Counted from the first letter of the stretch, positions 17,412 to 26,307 are shown. The stretch is DNA of 34,945 bases from Lachnospiraceae bacterium UBA7160 (GCA_002491565.1 DKWE01000059.1:6283-41227), one strand, 5' to 3'. A program made the numbers and translations. Notes: generated from the letters alone by a model not told the origin.

Positions 17412-17464
17412 ACTTAGAATTGTAAAAGTATTTATTTTGTTTAAAGATTTAGGGGGAGTAGACC

Positions 17465-19435
17465 ATGAGATATCAGATAAAACATGCACTGGTGCAGTAC
17501 GCAGCAGATACCATTTTAGAGGATGTGAATTTTGAGATTCATGATAATGAAAAAATAGCGGTGGTCGGGCGCAACGGCTGCGGGAAGACAACGCTTTTGA
17601 AGCTGATCGCGGGCGATATCCATATGAACAATCTGGACAGTGATGAATCCTGTGGAATTACGATGGCGGGGCAGCAGCGGATCGGTTTTTTGCGTCAGAT
17701 CAGCTTTGAGGATGGGGAGGTGCTGATCGAGGAGGAGATCAAAAAAGCATTTGCTCCGGTTTTTGCCTGTGAGGCGCGGATGAAGGAGCTGGAGGATGCG
17801 CTGCGCGAGGGCGAGGATGCGCGCCTTCTGCGGGAGTACGGCGCGCTCCAGAATCAGATGGAAGCCTTGCGGGGGTATACCTGGCGGCAGGATATGGAGG
17901 TCATGTTTCAGAAATTCGGGTTTCCTCTGGAGGATTTAAAGCGGCCCATCGGCAGCTATTCGGGCGGACAGCAGACGAAGGTGGCGTTTATCAAGCTGCT
18001 TCTTTCCAGGCCGGATATCATGCTGCTGGACGAGCCGACGAACCATCTGGACCTGCCTACGATTGAGTGGCTGGAAAATTATCTGAGGGAATACGACCGG
18101 GCAGTCGTTATCGTATCCCACGACCGGATGTTTCTGGACCGGGTCATCGATGTGACCTATGAAATCGAATACCACAAGATCAAGCGTTACCCCGGCAATT
18201 ATTCCGCGTTTATCGCGCGCAAGGAGGAGGACCTGATCAAGCAGGAAAAGGATTACGAGGAGCAGCAAAAGGAAATTCAGCGCCTGACTGCCTGGATTGA
18301 AAAATGGAAGAATACTCCGACTAAGGTTGCGGCAACCCGGTCAAAGCGCATGGCCATCGAACACATGGTGAAGATTGAAAAGCCGAGGCGTTTTGATACA
18401 AAAACCTTTCATGCGAGATTCACACCGCGGATGGAGAGCTATACCGATGTCCTGACCGCCAGAAAACTGAAGATCGGATACGATCAGGAATTGAGCGAGG
18501 TATCATTTCAGCTGCGGAAAGGGGAGCGGCTAGCGATACTCGGGGAAAACGGAAAGGGAAAGTCCACGCTTCTGAAGACTCTGATCGGAGAGATCCCGGC
18601 CCTCGGCGGTTCCTTTGCCATCGGACACAATGTGGAATGGGGCTATTTTGACCAGCAGCGGGCGGTGGTTGACCATGCCGACCCTGCGCAGACGGTGCTG
18701 GACAATTTCTGGGAAGTGTATCCGGATCTTCTGCGCGAGGATGTGCGGAGCGCGCTTGGCAGCTTTCTGTTTTCTCAGGAAGAAGTGGAAAAGAAAATGG
18801 GGCAGCTCTCCGGAGGAGAAAAGGTGCGGCTTGCTCTGTGCAAAATGTTTCAGACCCGGCCCAATTTTCTGATTCTCGACGAGCCGACCAACCATATGGA
18901 TATGATGGGGAAGGAAGCCCTGGAAAAGATGCTGTCCGATTTCCCGGGAACTGTACTGTTCGTATCCCATGACCGGTATTTTATCAGGCAGGTAGCGACG
19001 GAAATTCTGGAATTTGGGGCAAGCGGTGTAAAGCAGTATCATTGCGGTTATGAGGACTATTTACAGGAAAAGGACAGGATGGTCCTTCCGGCCGAGAACT
19101 CTGCTCAGGGTGTTCCGAAGAGAAGTGCGGCGCCAGTCCCCACGCTGGAGGATGTTTTTGATAAAAAGACGTATTACAATCCGGGAAAAATAAAATCCCG
19201 TCTGGAGCGGCAGCTGGAAAAGTATGGAATGATGCTCTCGGAAAGCGAGGAGAAGGCAGCTGACCTCCAGATGCAGCTGATGAATCCAGAGCTTGCGGCA
19301 GATTATCAGAAACTGATGGAACTGCACAAGCTGCTGGAGGAAGAGGAGCAGCTCCAGGAAAGTCTGCTGGAGCGGATGGTGGAGACGGAAACCGAGCTGG
19401 AGGAGCTAAATGAGTCCATCGCAAACCGAAAATAA
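17465..19435 (+). CDS. ABC-F family ATPase (ribosome-associated)
   Basis: Soluble ABC protein with two ATPase domains and no membrane segments, 656 aa, expected to bind the ribosomal E site and act as a translation factor or antibiotic-resistance protein. Domain 1: Walker A GRNGCGKTT (35-43), signature YSGGQQTK, Walker B IMLLDEPTNHLD. A linker with KWKNTPTKVAATRSKRM follows; it is the P-site tRNA interaction region, which sets specificity. Domain 2: Walker A GENGKGKST, signature LSGGEKVR, Walker B FLILDEPTNHMD. A C-terminal extension from about 560 is coiled-coil and very Glu/Leu-rich, as in YdiF/Uup-type members. The ATG follows AGGGGGAG. It lies behind a promoter, leader ORF and terminator. 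It may be housekeeping or antibiotic-protective; the leader favours inducible expression. Confidence 0.88.
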   Translation: MRYQIKHALVQYAADTILEDVNFEIHDNEKIAVVGRNGCGKTTLLKLIAGDIHMNNLDSDESCGITMAGQQRIGFLRQISFEDGEVLIEEEIKKAFAPVFACEARMKELEDALREGEDARLLREYGALQNQMEALRGYTWRQDMEVMFQKFGFPLEDLKRPIGSYSGGQQTKVAFIKLLLSRPDIMLLDEPTNHLDLPTIEWLENYLREYDRAVVIVSHDRMFLDRVIDVTYEIEYHKIKRYPGNYSAFIARKEEDLIKQEKDYEEQQKEIQRLTAWIEKWKNTPTKVAATRSKRMAIEHMVKIEKPRRFDTKTFHARFTPRMESYTDVLTARKLKIGYDQELSEVSFQLRKGERLAILGENGKGKSTLLKTLIGEIPALGGSFAIGHNVEWGYFDQQRAVVDHADPAQTVLDNFWEVYPDLLREDVRSALGSFLFSQEEVEKKMGQLSGGEKVRLALCKMFQTRPNFLILDEPTNHMDMMGKEALEKMLSDFPGTVLFVSHDRYFIRQVATEILEFGASGVKQYHCGYEDYLQEKDRMVLPAENSAQGVPKRSAAPVPTLEDVFDKKTYYNPGKIKSRLERQLEKYGMMLSESEEKAADLQMQLMNPELAADYQKLMELHKLLEEEEQLQESLLERMVETETELEELNESIANRK

Positions 19436-19474
19436 GGTTGAGATTAAAAAAACAGGAGTACAGGAGGAAGTACA

Positions 19475-21007
19475 ATGGAAGAAAGAAGAATTTTAATCAA
19501 TCCGCTGATACGGCTGGATTACCCGGACCCGGATGTCATTCGGGTGGAAGATACCTATTATATGGCAAGCACAACGATGCATTTTATGCCGGGATGTGAG
19601 ATCCTTCGTTCGTATGATTTGCGGAACTGGGAGCATCTCTCTTATGTATACGATAAGCTGGATAGCACACCGGCTCAGAGGCTGGAGGGCGAGGAGAATA
19701 TTTACGGCAAGGGGATGTGGGCGGCGTCGCTGCGGTATCATAAAGGGATTTACTATGTGTGTTTTGTGGCGAATGACACGCATAAGACTTACCTGTACAC
19801 GGCAAAGCAGCCGGAAGGCCCGTGGGAAAAGCATTTCATCGAAGGATTTTACCATGACTGTTCTCTGCTCTTTGACGATGACGGAAAGAAGTACATCGTC
19901 TACGGCAACAGGGAAATATGGCTGACTCAGCTGAGGGAGGATTTGAGCGGGCCGCTGGAGGGAGGTCTGCACCGGCTGCTTGTAGAGGACCGTGACAACC
20001 CGATGCTGGGATATGAGGGAAGCCATCTGTATAAGATTGGCGGGAAATACTATCTCTTTTTGATCCACTCCAGGCCGGACCGCTGGAGACGAACCGAAGC
20101 CTGCTTTGCGGCGGATTCTCTGGAGGGTGAATTTGTGGGCGGCGATGTGTTAGACGATGATATGGGCCTGTCAGACAATGGGGTGGCTCAGGGAGGTATC
20201 GTGGACACTCCGGATGGCAAGTGGTATGCGATTCTGTTTCAGGATAGCGGAGCTGTGGGAAGGATTCCCTGTCTGGTGCCTGTGACTTGGCGAAAGGAGT
20301 ATCCGGTCTTTGGGACGGATGGGAAGATTCCGGATGTATTTCCAGTGGAGAGTACGCGGCCGGGATATGTCTATGCGCCGTTGGTGGGCAGTGATGACTT
20401 TAAGGGAGAACTGAAAAAGTACTGGGAATTTAATCATGAACCGGACCTTGGCCTGATCTGTCATGACAAAGTCGCGGGAACCTGGCAGGTGCGAACGGAT
20501 AAGGTATGCAATTCTTTGACGCAGGCCAGGAATACACTGACGCAGCGGATGCTCTGGCCTGGCTGCGCTGCTGAAGTTACGGTGGACGGGAGTGGATTAC
20601 AGGAGGGGGATTTCGCCGGACTGTGTGCGTTGCAGGCATGCTTTGGATTTGTTGGGCTGACGCGCCGCGACAATAAACTGCTCTTGTCTGTGAGAACGGT
20701 AGAGCTGGAGGACCTGGAAAGTAATTCGCCGGAGCGCGTACAGGAGCGGGAGTGGGCGGCAATTCCAGTGGAAGAGAAGCCCGTTGTCCTTAAGCTGGAA
20801 GCGGGTTTCTCCCAGATGGGGGATCTGTGTTCCTTCTATTATAAAGAGGGCAGCATTGGGAGCTGCTGGCAGAAAATCGGGCCTGAGCACCGGCTCTATT
20901 TCCGGCTGGATCATTTTTGCGGCTGTCGGTTTGGTCTGTCGGTATATTCTACGAAGAAGGCCGGGGGAAGCGCTGTTTTCAGCAATTTTATTTATCAGGG
21001 GAGATAG
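19475..21007 (+). CDS. GH43 beta-xylosidase / arabinofuranosidase (second copy)
   Basis: Cytoplasmic exo-glycosidase of 510 aa, related to but clearly distinct from the GH43 protein at 3.9 kb. The propeller carries Asp18 in YPDPD, Asp128 in YHDCSLL and Glu181 in YEGSHLY, and MASTTMHFMPGCEILRSYDLRNWEHL matches the typical N-terminal block. A concanavalin-A-like domain follows from about 310. The ATG at 19475 follows AGGAGGAAG. It begins 39 nt after the ABC-F stop with no terminator between, so the two may share a transcript. A strong bidirectional terminator follows. Confidence 0.87.
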   Translation: MEERRILINPLIRLDYPDPDVIRVEDTYYMASTTMHFMPGCEILRSYDLRNWEHLSYVYDKLDSTPAQRLEGEENIYGKGMWAASLRYHKGIYYVCFVANDTHKTYLYTAKQPEGPWEKHFIEGFYHDCSLLFDDDGKKYIVYGNREIWLTQLREDLSGPLEGGLHRLLVEDRDNPMLGYEGSHLYKIGGKYYLFLIHSRPDRWRRTEACFAADSLEGEFVGGDVLDDDMGLSDNGVAQGGIVDTPDGKWYAILFQDSGAVGRIPCLVPVTWRKEYPVFGTDGKIPDVFPVESTRPGYVYAPLVGSDDFKGELKKYWEFNHEPDLGLICHDKVAGTWQVRTDKVCNSLTQARNTLTQRMLWPGCAAEVTVDGSGLQEGDFAGLCALQACFGFVGLTRRDNKLLLSVRTVELEDLESNSPERVQEREWAAIPVEEKPVVLKLEAGFSQMGDLCSFYYKEGSIGSCWQKIGPEHRLYFRLDHFCGCRFGLSVYSTKKAGGSAVFSNFIYQGR

Positions 21008-21071
21008 ACGGATTTTGCTTCCAAATGAGTGTCTTAGGAATGTGATAGTGAACGGTTAGCAGTCAATGGAA

Positions 21072-21101
21072 AAAACGAGGGTGCGGCAATACCCTCGTTT
21101 T
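21072..21101. terminator. Bidirectional intrinsic terminator between convergent genes
   Basis: AAAACGAGGGT (21072-21082) pairs with ACCCTCGTTTT (21091-21101) in an 11-bp stem with an 8-nt loop. A- and T-runs at the stem ends serve the plus-strand GH43 gene and the minus-strand GH51 gene. Confidence 0.88.
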
Positions 21102-21166
21102 ATCGTATGCAGAACCGTTCTTTTATGCTGCGGTCAGATAGCGGAACAGAATCCTTGGCTGTAAGC

Positions 21167-23215
21167 TCATCCCTGCGGAATCACAAGAATGCTTACCGAA
21201 TACTTTGGAAGGTCGCAGGTGAATTGGCTGCTTACCTCCAGTGTGCTTTCCTGCGGCGTGATCCGGAACGGATCGAGCTGGTTGTTGACTGCTTCGGCGG
21301 AGTCAGCCTTCAGAACCGTAAGCTGCGCGGAGGATGCGATGCGGTCCGCATTTTCAAGCGTGACCGCGAGCGTCTGGTCAGCTCCTGTTGTATTGACAAG
21401 CTTCAGGATGAGGTTCCCTGCGTCATCCGTAACAGATACCTGATAGATGCCGTCTGCGTTTTCGGAAAGGCTGCTGTCAAGCACCAGGGTTCCCTGTGTC
21501 TCAGAGAACATTTTCTGCACGTAATAGTTGACCGTGCCGTAGACGGAATCATTCGAGAAGAAGATCATGTCAGGCTCCCACTGGTTGGACTTGTCATTGC
21601 CGAACAGCGGGGCGTAGCAGGACAGCTTTACGATATCGCCGTTGCGTTCCAGGCCGGTCATGTAGGCAGCCTCAGCGAGAGCAGCCTCCATCGTATTGGA
21701 CTTGGCAGCATATTCTCCGAGGAATACAGGCACACTGCCGCGGTCGTAGGAGTCATAGCGTGTTGTATTTGCGAGGAACCAATCCGGTGTTTCATAGTAA
21801 TGTTCGTCTACCAGTCCGGCGTAATCGCCGCCGTTTTTGGCGATGACATCCCATGCGAAGCGGTCGCCGGAAGCCGGCCCGTTGCCGACGATGAGCTCCA
21901 GATCTCCGTAGATTTCCGGGTTTTCCTCCGCAGCCTTTGCGAAAGCTTCCTTGAACCGGTCGAAGTGGCTGTAATACTCCTCCTGCCACTGCTCGTTGCC
22001 GATGCCGATGTAATGAAGCTCAAATGGCTCCTCATGTCCCATTGCGATGCGGACAGCTCCCCATCTGGTATCTGCGCCGCCGCGGCAGAATTCTGCGAGA
22101 TCCAGCGCATCCTGCACGTAGGTCTGGAATTCTTCGCTATCCTCTTCAAAATAGGTGTAGCCGTTTCCGGCATGGATCGGGCATACCATTCCCGCATTTA
22201 ATACGGGTACCGGGAGGCAGTCCAGATCCTCGCAGAGCAGGAAATATTCATAAAATCCAAGCCCGTAGGTCATGTAGTACGGGTCAGACTGGCTGGCATG
22301 CCAGATATCAACGCCAAGCGGACGGGCGGCGACGTCCCCGGTCGTTTCTTCGCCGTTGACTGTGAAGGTCAGGCCGTTTCCGATCGAATCCTTCCAGCTG
22401 TACTGGTTGTCCACAAAGGTGCCCTCGATTGCGCACCCGCCAGGAAACCGCATGAATTTTGGAGAAAGCGCTTCCAGGTATTCCCCGATGTCCTTGCGGA
22501 TGCCGTTTTCGCGATTCTTATACGTCTCGGACGGGAACAGAGAAATCATGTCAGCCGCAATTTTTCCGGTGCCGATTTTTACCCAGAGCCGCAGCCCCTT
22601 GGATGCGGTTACGTTGGCGGTCATGCTGCACTCGTATTTGATCCACTGATCGGTGACAGCCGGGATTTCAGCCTCCGCGAGAACCGTCCCGTCCTTATCG
22701 TCGATGCAGATGGCGACCGGGCCAGTATAGCCGTCAAGTCCCTTCAGATAAGCGGAAAACTCATACGAAGCATCCTGTTCCACCGCGAGTCCCTTGAGAT
22801 AGCCCTTGTTTCCGATTCCCTGCGGCGCGTCGGCGGTGTTGGCAATTACCGCATAGTGCGGATTGTTTTCGTTCAGGCAGGTGTCATCGCCGCTGCCGTC
22901 CGCCACCTCAAAGGTGACTGCTTCCTTGTCACTGACGGAATAATTGTGTTTGGCTCCGTTTTTCGCGAGCGCTCCGAACTCGAAGGAGCCGTTCTTGACC
23001 ATCTCGGCATACATACCGCCGTCCACGGCAAAATTGATATCTTCCAGGAAAATGCCATAGAGCAGGGGACTGATCCTGGCGGACTCGTCCAGATGGGAGG
23101 TATCGGCATCCACAGTCAGCGCAGGGTTCGCTTCCGAAGCCATGCATGCGGTGCCGGAAAGGGATACAGAGGCGGCCAGAAGGAGACTTCCAAGCCTTGC
23201 AATTCGTTTGTTCAT
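21167..23215 (-). CDS. Secreted GH51 alpha-L-arabinofuranosidase
   Basis: Exported enzyme that removes arabinose from arabinan or arabinoxylan side chains, 682 aa. Signal peptide: MNKR start, hydrophobic LGSLLLAASVSLSGTA, then Cys24. The Cys could be a lipoprotein site, though Gly at -3 is unusual; signal peptidase I cleavage shortly after is possible. Domains: an N-terminal strand, a CBM4/9-like insert (about 75-228), the catalytic barrel with GIGNEQW (acid/base Glu408) and FLGEYAAK (nucleophile Glu501), and a C-terminal beta-sandwich. The minus-strand ATG follows AAGGAGGG. It is the only clearly secreted hydrolase in the window and may feed the importer with arabinose-trimmed oligosaccharides. 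Confidence 0.9.
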   Translation of the reverse strand: MNKRIARLGSLLLAASVSLSGTACMASEANPALTVDADTSHLDESARISPLLYGIFLEDINFAVDGGMYAEMVKNGSFEFGALAKNGAKHNYSVSDKEAVTFEVADGSGDDTCLNENNPHYAVIANTADAPQGIGNKGYLKGLAVEQDASYEFSAYLKGLDGYTGPVAICIDDKDGTVLAEAEIPAVTDQWIKYECSMTANVTASKGLRLWVKIGTGKIAADMISLFPSETYKNRENGIRKDIGEYLEALSPKFMRFPGGCAIEGTFVDNQYSWKDSIGNGLTFTVNGEETTGDVAARPLGVDIWHASQSDPYYMTYGLGFYEYFLLCEDLDCLPVPVLNAGMVCPIHAGNGYTYFEEDSEEFQTYVQDALDLAEFCRGGADTRWGAVRIAMGHEEPFELHYIGIGNEQWQEEYYSHFDRFKEAFAKAAEENPEIYGDLELIVGNGPASGDRFAWDVIAKNGGDYAGLVDEHYYETPDWFLANTTRYDSYDRGSVPVFLGEYAAKSNTMEAALAEAAYMTGLERNGDIVKLSCYAPLFGNDKSNQWEPDMIFFSNDSVYGTVNYYVQKMFSETQGTLVLDSSLSENADGIYQVSVTDDAGNLILKLVNTTGADQTLAVTLENADRIASSAQLTVLKADSAEAVNNQLDPFRITPQESTLEVSSQFTCDLPKYSVSILVIPQG

Positions 23216-23242
23216 TGTATAAAGCCCTCCTTTTTTTCTTCT

Positions 23243-23270
23243 ATTGTATCATATATTTTAGATTTAACAA
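23243..23270 (-). promoter_or_regulatory. Putative promoter of the GH51 gene
   Basis: On the minus strand TTGTTA (23265-23270) lies 16 nt before TACAAT (23243-23248), about 30 nt before the GH51 start. The AT-rich gap continues to the plus-strand AAA gene, where I find no clear promoter (TATGAT at 23396-23401 is the best -10 candidate). Confidence 0.5.
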
Positions 23271-23485
23271 TAATATTTTAAGAAAAACTGAAATATTAAC
23301 CGAGGAGGGGAGCGTACTGATTCCGAAACCTGGATCAGATTTTTATGGGAGAATTCAGAAAAGCACAGGGAATGTTATAGAAAAAAGATGTAGTGTATGA
23401 TAGAATGGAAAAAATAGAAGCAGTTGAGAGCAAATCAGTCTATGAGAAGATGCAGAGCGATGCGTGGCAGATTGGGAGGAAGAGC

Positions 23486-25066
23486 ATGTATAAATATTTT
23501 AATACGGACGGATATTGTGATCCGGAAGTGAACTACATGGTTGATTTATCCGGGCGTCTTGCGGAAATAAAAAGGATGGTGGATGCTGAAAAATATTTTA
23601 CCATCAACAAGGCAAGACAATATGGCAAAACCACAACGTTGATTGCTCTTGCGGATTATCTGAAGGAAGATTATGATGTGCTCAGCCTGGATTTTCAGGG
23701 ATTCAGCCATGCAGATTTTGAATCGGAGCAAAGCTTTTGCGCTGCATTTTCGAGGGAAGTTCTGGATGCTTTGGAGAATGTTCCGAATATGGTCCGAAAG
23801 AAACTGGAGGCATATGCGGCGGGAACGCTGCGGGAGGTTACTCTGTCTGTGCTGTTCAGGACGTTGGCGGAACTGTGTAAAGCATCTGCAAAAAAAGTGG
23901 TATTGATCATTGACGAGGTAGATTCTGCTACGAACAATCAGATTTTTATAGATTTTTTGTCACAGCTGCGCTTTTATTATCTAAGAAGAAGAAAGACCAG
24001 AACTTTTCAATCGGTGATACTTGCAGGAGTTTATGATGTCCGCAGTGTGAAAAATAAGATTCGTCCGGATCAGGAGCATAAAGAGAATAGCCCGTGGAAC
24101 ATTGCCTCTGATTTCCTTGTGGACATGAGCTTCTCTGTTGATGAGATTGCAGGAATGCTGGAAGAATATGAAAAAGATCATAGTGCGGGAATGGAAATCC
24201 GGCATATGGCAGGATTGATTTATGAGCATACTTCCGGTTATCCCTATCTGGTGTCGCGGTTATGCAAGCTGATCGACGAGCGGGTTGCTAACGGGGATGC
24301 TTTTCCAGACAAGACCGCTGCGTGGACAGAAAAGGGCTTTTATGAAGCGGAGAAAATGCTTATAAAAGAAGACAATACACTGTATCAATCTCTTATCAGG
24401 AAACTAAAGCTGTATCCTGAGCTTAGAGCGGTACTGTATGATTTGCTTTTTACAGGTAAAACAATTCCATATACTGCAACAAATGATTATATGAAGGATG
24501 CGGCAATGTTAGGATTTATAAAGAATGACCATGATACTGCCGTTATCTCTAACCGGATTTATGAAACGGTACTATATAATTATTTTCTTGCAGAAGAGTT
24601 TGCAGATAGCAAGATGTACAATGCAGGTCTGCAGGAAAAGAACCAATTTCTGACCGGCGGATATCTGAATGTGAGACGGGTGCTGGAGAAGTTTGTAGAA
24701 ACCTTTGATGACCTTTATGGCGATCAGAATGAAACATTTTTAGAGGAGACAGGGAGACGCTATTTCCTTTTGTTTTTAAAGCCGATTATAAATGGAGCGG
24801 GCAGTTACAGCGTGGAGTCACAGACCAGAAATAAAGAGCGTATGGATATTGTTATTCATTATCACGGACAACAATATGTGATAGAATTGAAAATCTGGCG
24901 CGGAAATGCCTATCATGAGCGCGTAGAAAGGCAGCTTTCCGATTATCTGGAATATTTTCATCTGAAAAAAGGGTATATGCTGAGTTTCAATTTCAACAAA
25001 AAGAAAACAATCGGTGTAAAAGAGATTTTACTTGGAAATAAGGTATTGATTGAGGCTGTTGTCTGA
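23486..25066 (+). CDS. AAA ATPase fused to PD-(D/E)XK nuclease-like domain
   Basis: Protein of 526 aa in a family abundant in gut bacteria with no settled function. The N-terminus MYKYFNTDGYCDPEVNYMVD is the family's typical start; with GGGAGG just before it, this supports the ATG at 23486 over upstream in-frame starts at 23393 or 23405. An unusual Walker A reads NKARQYGKTTTL (about 62-73), Walker B is VVLIIDEVD (about 148-156). The C-terminal ~100 residues hold RMDIVIHYHGQQYVIELKIW: Asp, then ExK, the PD-(D/E)XK nuclease core. No membrane segments. It stands alone between the GH51 gene and the AraC remnant. Defence or DNA-handling is possible given the nuclease fold and nearby CRISPR locus, but this is inference. 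Confidence 0.8.
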   Translation: MYKYFNTDGYCDPEVNYMVDLSGRLAEIKRMVDAEKYFTINKARQYGKTTTLIALADYLKEDYDVLSLDFQGFSHADFESEQSFCAAFSREVLDALENVPNMVRKKLEAYAAGTLREVTLSVLFRTLAELCKASAKKVVLIIDEVDSATNNQIFIDFLSQLRFYYLRRRKTRTFQSVILAGVYDVRSVKNKIRPDQEHKENSPWNIASDFLVDMSFSVDEIAGMLEEYEKDHSAGMEIRHMAGLIYEHTSGYPYLVSRLCKLIDERVANGDAFPDKTAAWTEKGFYEAEKMLIKEDNTLYQSLIRKLKLYPELRAVLYDLLFTGKTIPYTATNDYMKDAAMLGFIKNDHDTAVISNRIYETVLYNYFLAEEFADSKMYNAGLQEKNQFLTGGYLNVRRVLEKFVETFDDLYGDQNETFLEETGRRYFLLFLKPIINGAGSYSVESQTRNKERMDIVIHYHGQQYVIELKIWRGNAYHERVERQLSDYLEYFHLKKGYMLSFNFNKKKTIGVKEILLGNKVLIEAVV

Positions 25067-25099
25067 TGCAGGTGACAGCCGCTGTCGCCTGCTACGGCT

Positions 25100-25275
25100 G
25101 TGCATTCTGAAAAGTGCTTAGATCTTGGTAAAATGGCTCTGGTCGGAAAATCCGGTTTGCAATGCCGCCTCAATGGGGGAATGCCTTGCACCAGCAATTT
25201 CCTGGCCTTGTCGATACGAATATTTTCCAGGTAGGTGTACGGCGTGAGCAAGGCGGGAGCGAAACAGGTTTTCAT
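25100..25275 (-). pseudogene. Decayed fragment of an AraC-family regulator
   Basis: Minus-strand reading gives LTPYTYLENIRIDKARKLLVQG, which is the start of an AraC/XylS HTH core. The frame then shifts, and EAALQTGFSDQSHFTKI continues the domain in another frame to a TAA, after which KHF resumes in the first frame. At least two indels are therefore present, and the N-terminal ~200 residues of such a regulator are absent. It is squeezed between the AAA gene and nudC. Clearly a remnant, not a working gene. Confidence 0.75.
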
Positions 25276-25292
25276 TTTTTGGAGGCGGCTAG

Positions 25293-26144
25293 ATGATACA
25301 GGACATTAAACCAAAAAAATTCAGGAACGAGTACCAGAATGCAAAGGCTGAAAAATCAGACCGTTGTCTAGTATACAAGGAGGGCAGGATTTTGTTAAAG
25401 GAGGCGGATGGTCAGATTGACTATCCCACCTTTGAAGAAGTCGGTGTGCAGCCGGAGAAAGGACTCTATGCATTCCGGATCGATGATACGAGGCTGTTTT
25501 TATATATGGGAGAGCTGGAGGAATGTCCCGCCGGAGTTACCTACCATTCGCTGAATATTTTGAGGCAGGCGCGGCCGAAAGCACTTGCTTATGCGGGAGT
25601 GGTGGGAAACCATCTGAATCAGTGGTATCGCGACAATGTATTCTGTGGCAGATGTATGGCACGGCTGGAGCATGATACAAGGGAGCGCATGCTGTACTGC
25701 CCCCGGTGCGGCAATCGGATTTATCCCAAAATCTGTCCCGCCGTCATCGTCTGTGTGACGAATAGGGATCAGGTACTTCTCACAAAATATGCAGGGCGGG
25801 AATATACCAGATATGCCCTGATCGCAGGCTTTACGGAGATCGGTGAGACACTGGAGGAAACCGTAGCCAGAGAAGTCATGGAAGAGACCGGGATCCGGGT
25901 GAAAAACATTCAGTATTATAAAAGTCAGCCGTGGGGATTCTCTGGCGGACTCCTGATGGGCTTTTTCTGCGAGGTGGACGGAGATACCACGCTGAAAATT
26001 GATACCAGCGAGCTCTCCCTGGCGAAGTGGGTGAAGATCGAATCCCTGAAGGATATGGACGACGGAGTCAGTTTGACCAGGGAGATGATGCGTGTGGCGT
26101 ATGAGCGGTATACCGGAGGTTGCTGCTTTGAGGTTGATAAATAA
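25293..26144 (+). CDS. nudC: NAD+ diphosphatase / NAD-cap hydrolase
   Basis: Nudix hydrolase of the NudC type, 283 aa, cleaving NADH to NMNH and AMP and able to decap NAD-RNA. An N-terminal domain is followed by a zinc ribbon with Cys118, Cys121, Cys136 and Cys139 (CGRC...CPRCG). The Nudix box is GFTEIGETLEETVAREVMEETGI (about 179-201), shown here with its key REVMEETG. The NudC-specific SQPW motif follows at 211-214 as SQPWGFSGG, slightly different from the usual SQPWPFP. The ATG follows GGAGGCGG. Single gene without evident operon partners. Confidence 0.92.
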   Translation: MIQDIKPKKFRNEYQNAKAEKSDRCLVYKEGRILLKEADGQIDYPTFEEVGVQPEKGLYAFRIDDTRLFLYMGELEECPAGVTYHSLNILRQARPKALAYAGVVGNHLNQWYRDNVFCGRCMARLEHDTRERMLYCPRCGNRIYPKICPAVIVCVTNRDQVLLTKYAGREYTRYALIAGFTEIGETLEETVAREVMEETGIRVKNIQYYKSQPWGFSGGLLMGFFCEVDGDTTLKIDTSELSLAKWVKIESLKDMDDGVSLTREMMRVAYERYTGGCCFEVDK

Positions 26145-26162
26145 GGGACTTGCGGTTATACT
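26134..26162 (+). promoter_or_regulatory. Promoter of an isolated short transcription unit
   Basis: TTGATA (26134-26139) and TATACT (26157-26162) are exactly 17 nt apart. The -35 overlaps the last codons of nudC. Transcription would start near 26169. Confidence 0.65.
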
Positions 26163-26186
26163 ATAGAAGTGTGGGAAGGTGAGCTT

Positions 26187-26270
26187 ATGATGTCAATGAT
26201 ACATTTTGAGAAGTCGCCTGGGTCGTTCCCTTGCGCTGAGGAAAATGAGAAAGAATGGGAACGTGAGTAG
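26187..26270 (+). CDS. Putative 27-aa small protein or leader peptide
   Basis: The ORF starts ATGATG at 26187 after GGGAAGGTGAG, a good ribosome site, and ends at TAG 26270. The peptide starts MMSMIHFEKSPG and ends with the acidic EENEKEWERE. It lies within a predicted ~185-nt transcript bounded by the promoter at 26134-26162 and the terminator at 26308-26354. CGTTCCC (26224-26230) and GGGAACG (26257-26263) can pair within its coding region, so a structured small RNA is also possible. I recognise no family. Confidence 0.5.
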   Translation: MMSMIHFEKSPGSFPCAEENEKEWERE

Positions 26271-26307
26271 AAATTATTTTATTATGTGTGACCAGAATGT
26301 CAAAAAG

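Noticed and set aside
21107..23281. Two long plus-strand open frames (364 and 327 codons)
   Set aside because: Both are antisense to the GH51 gene, which has full catalytic motifs and a signal peptide.
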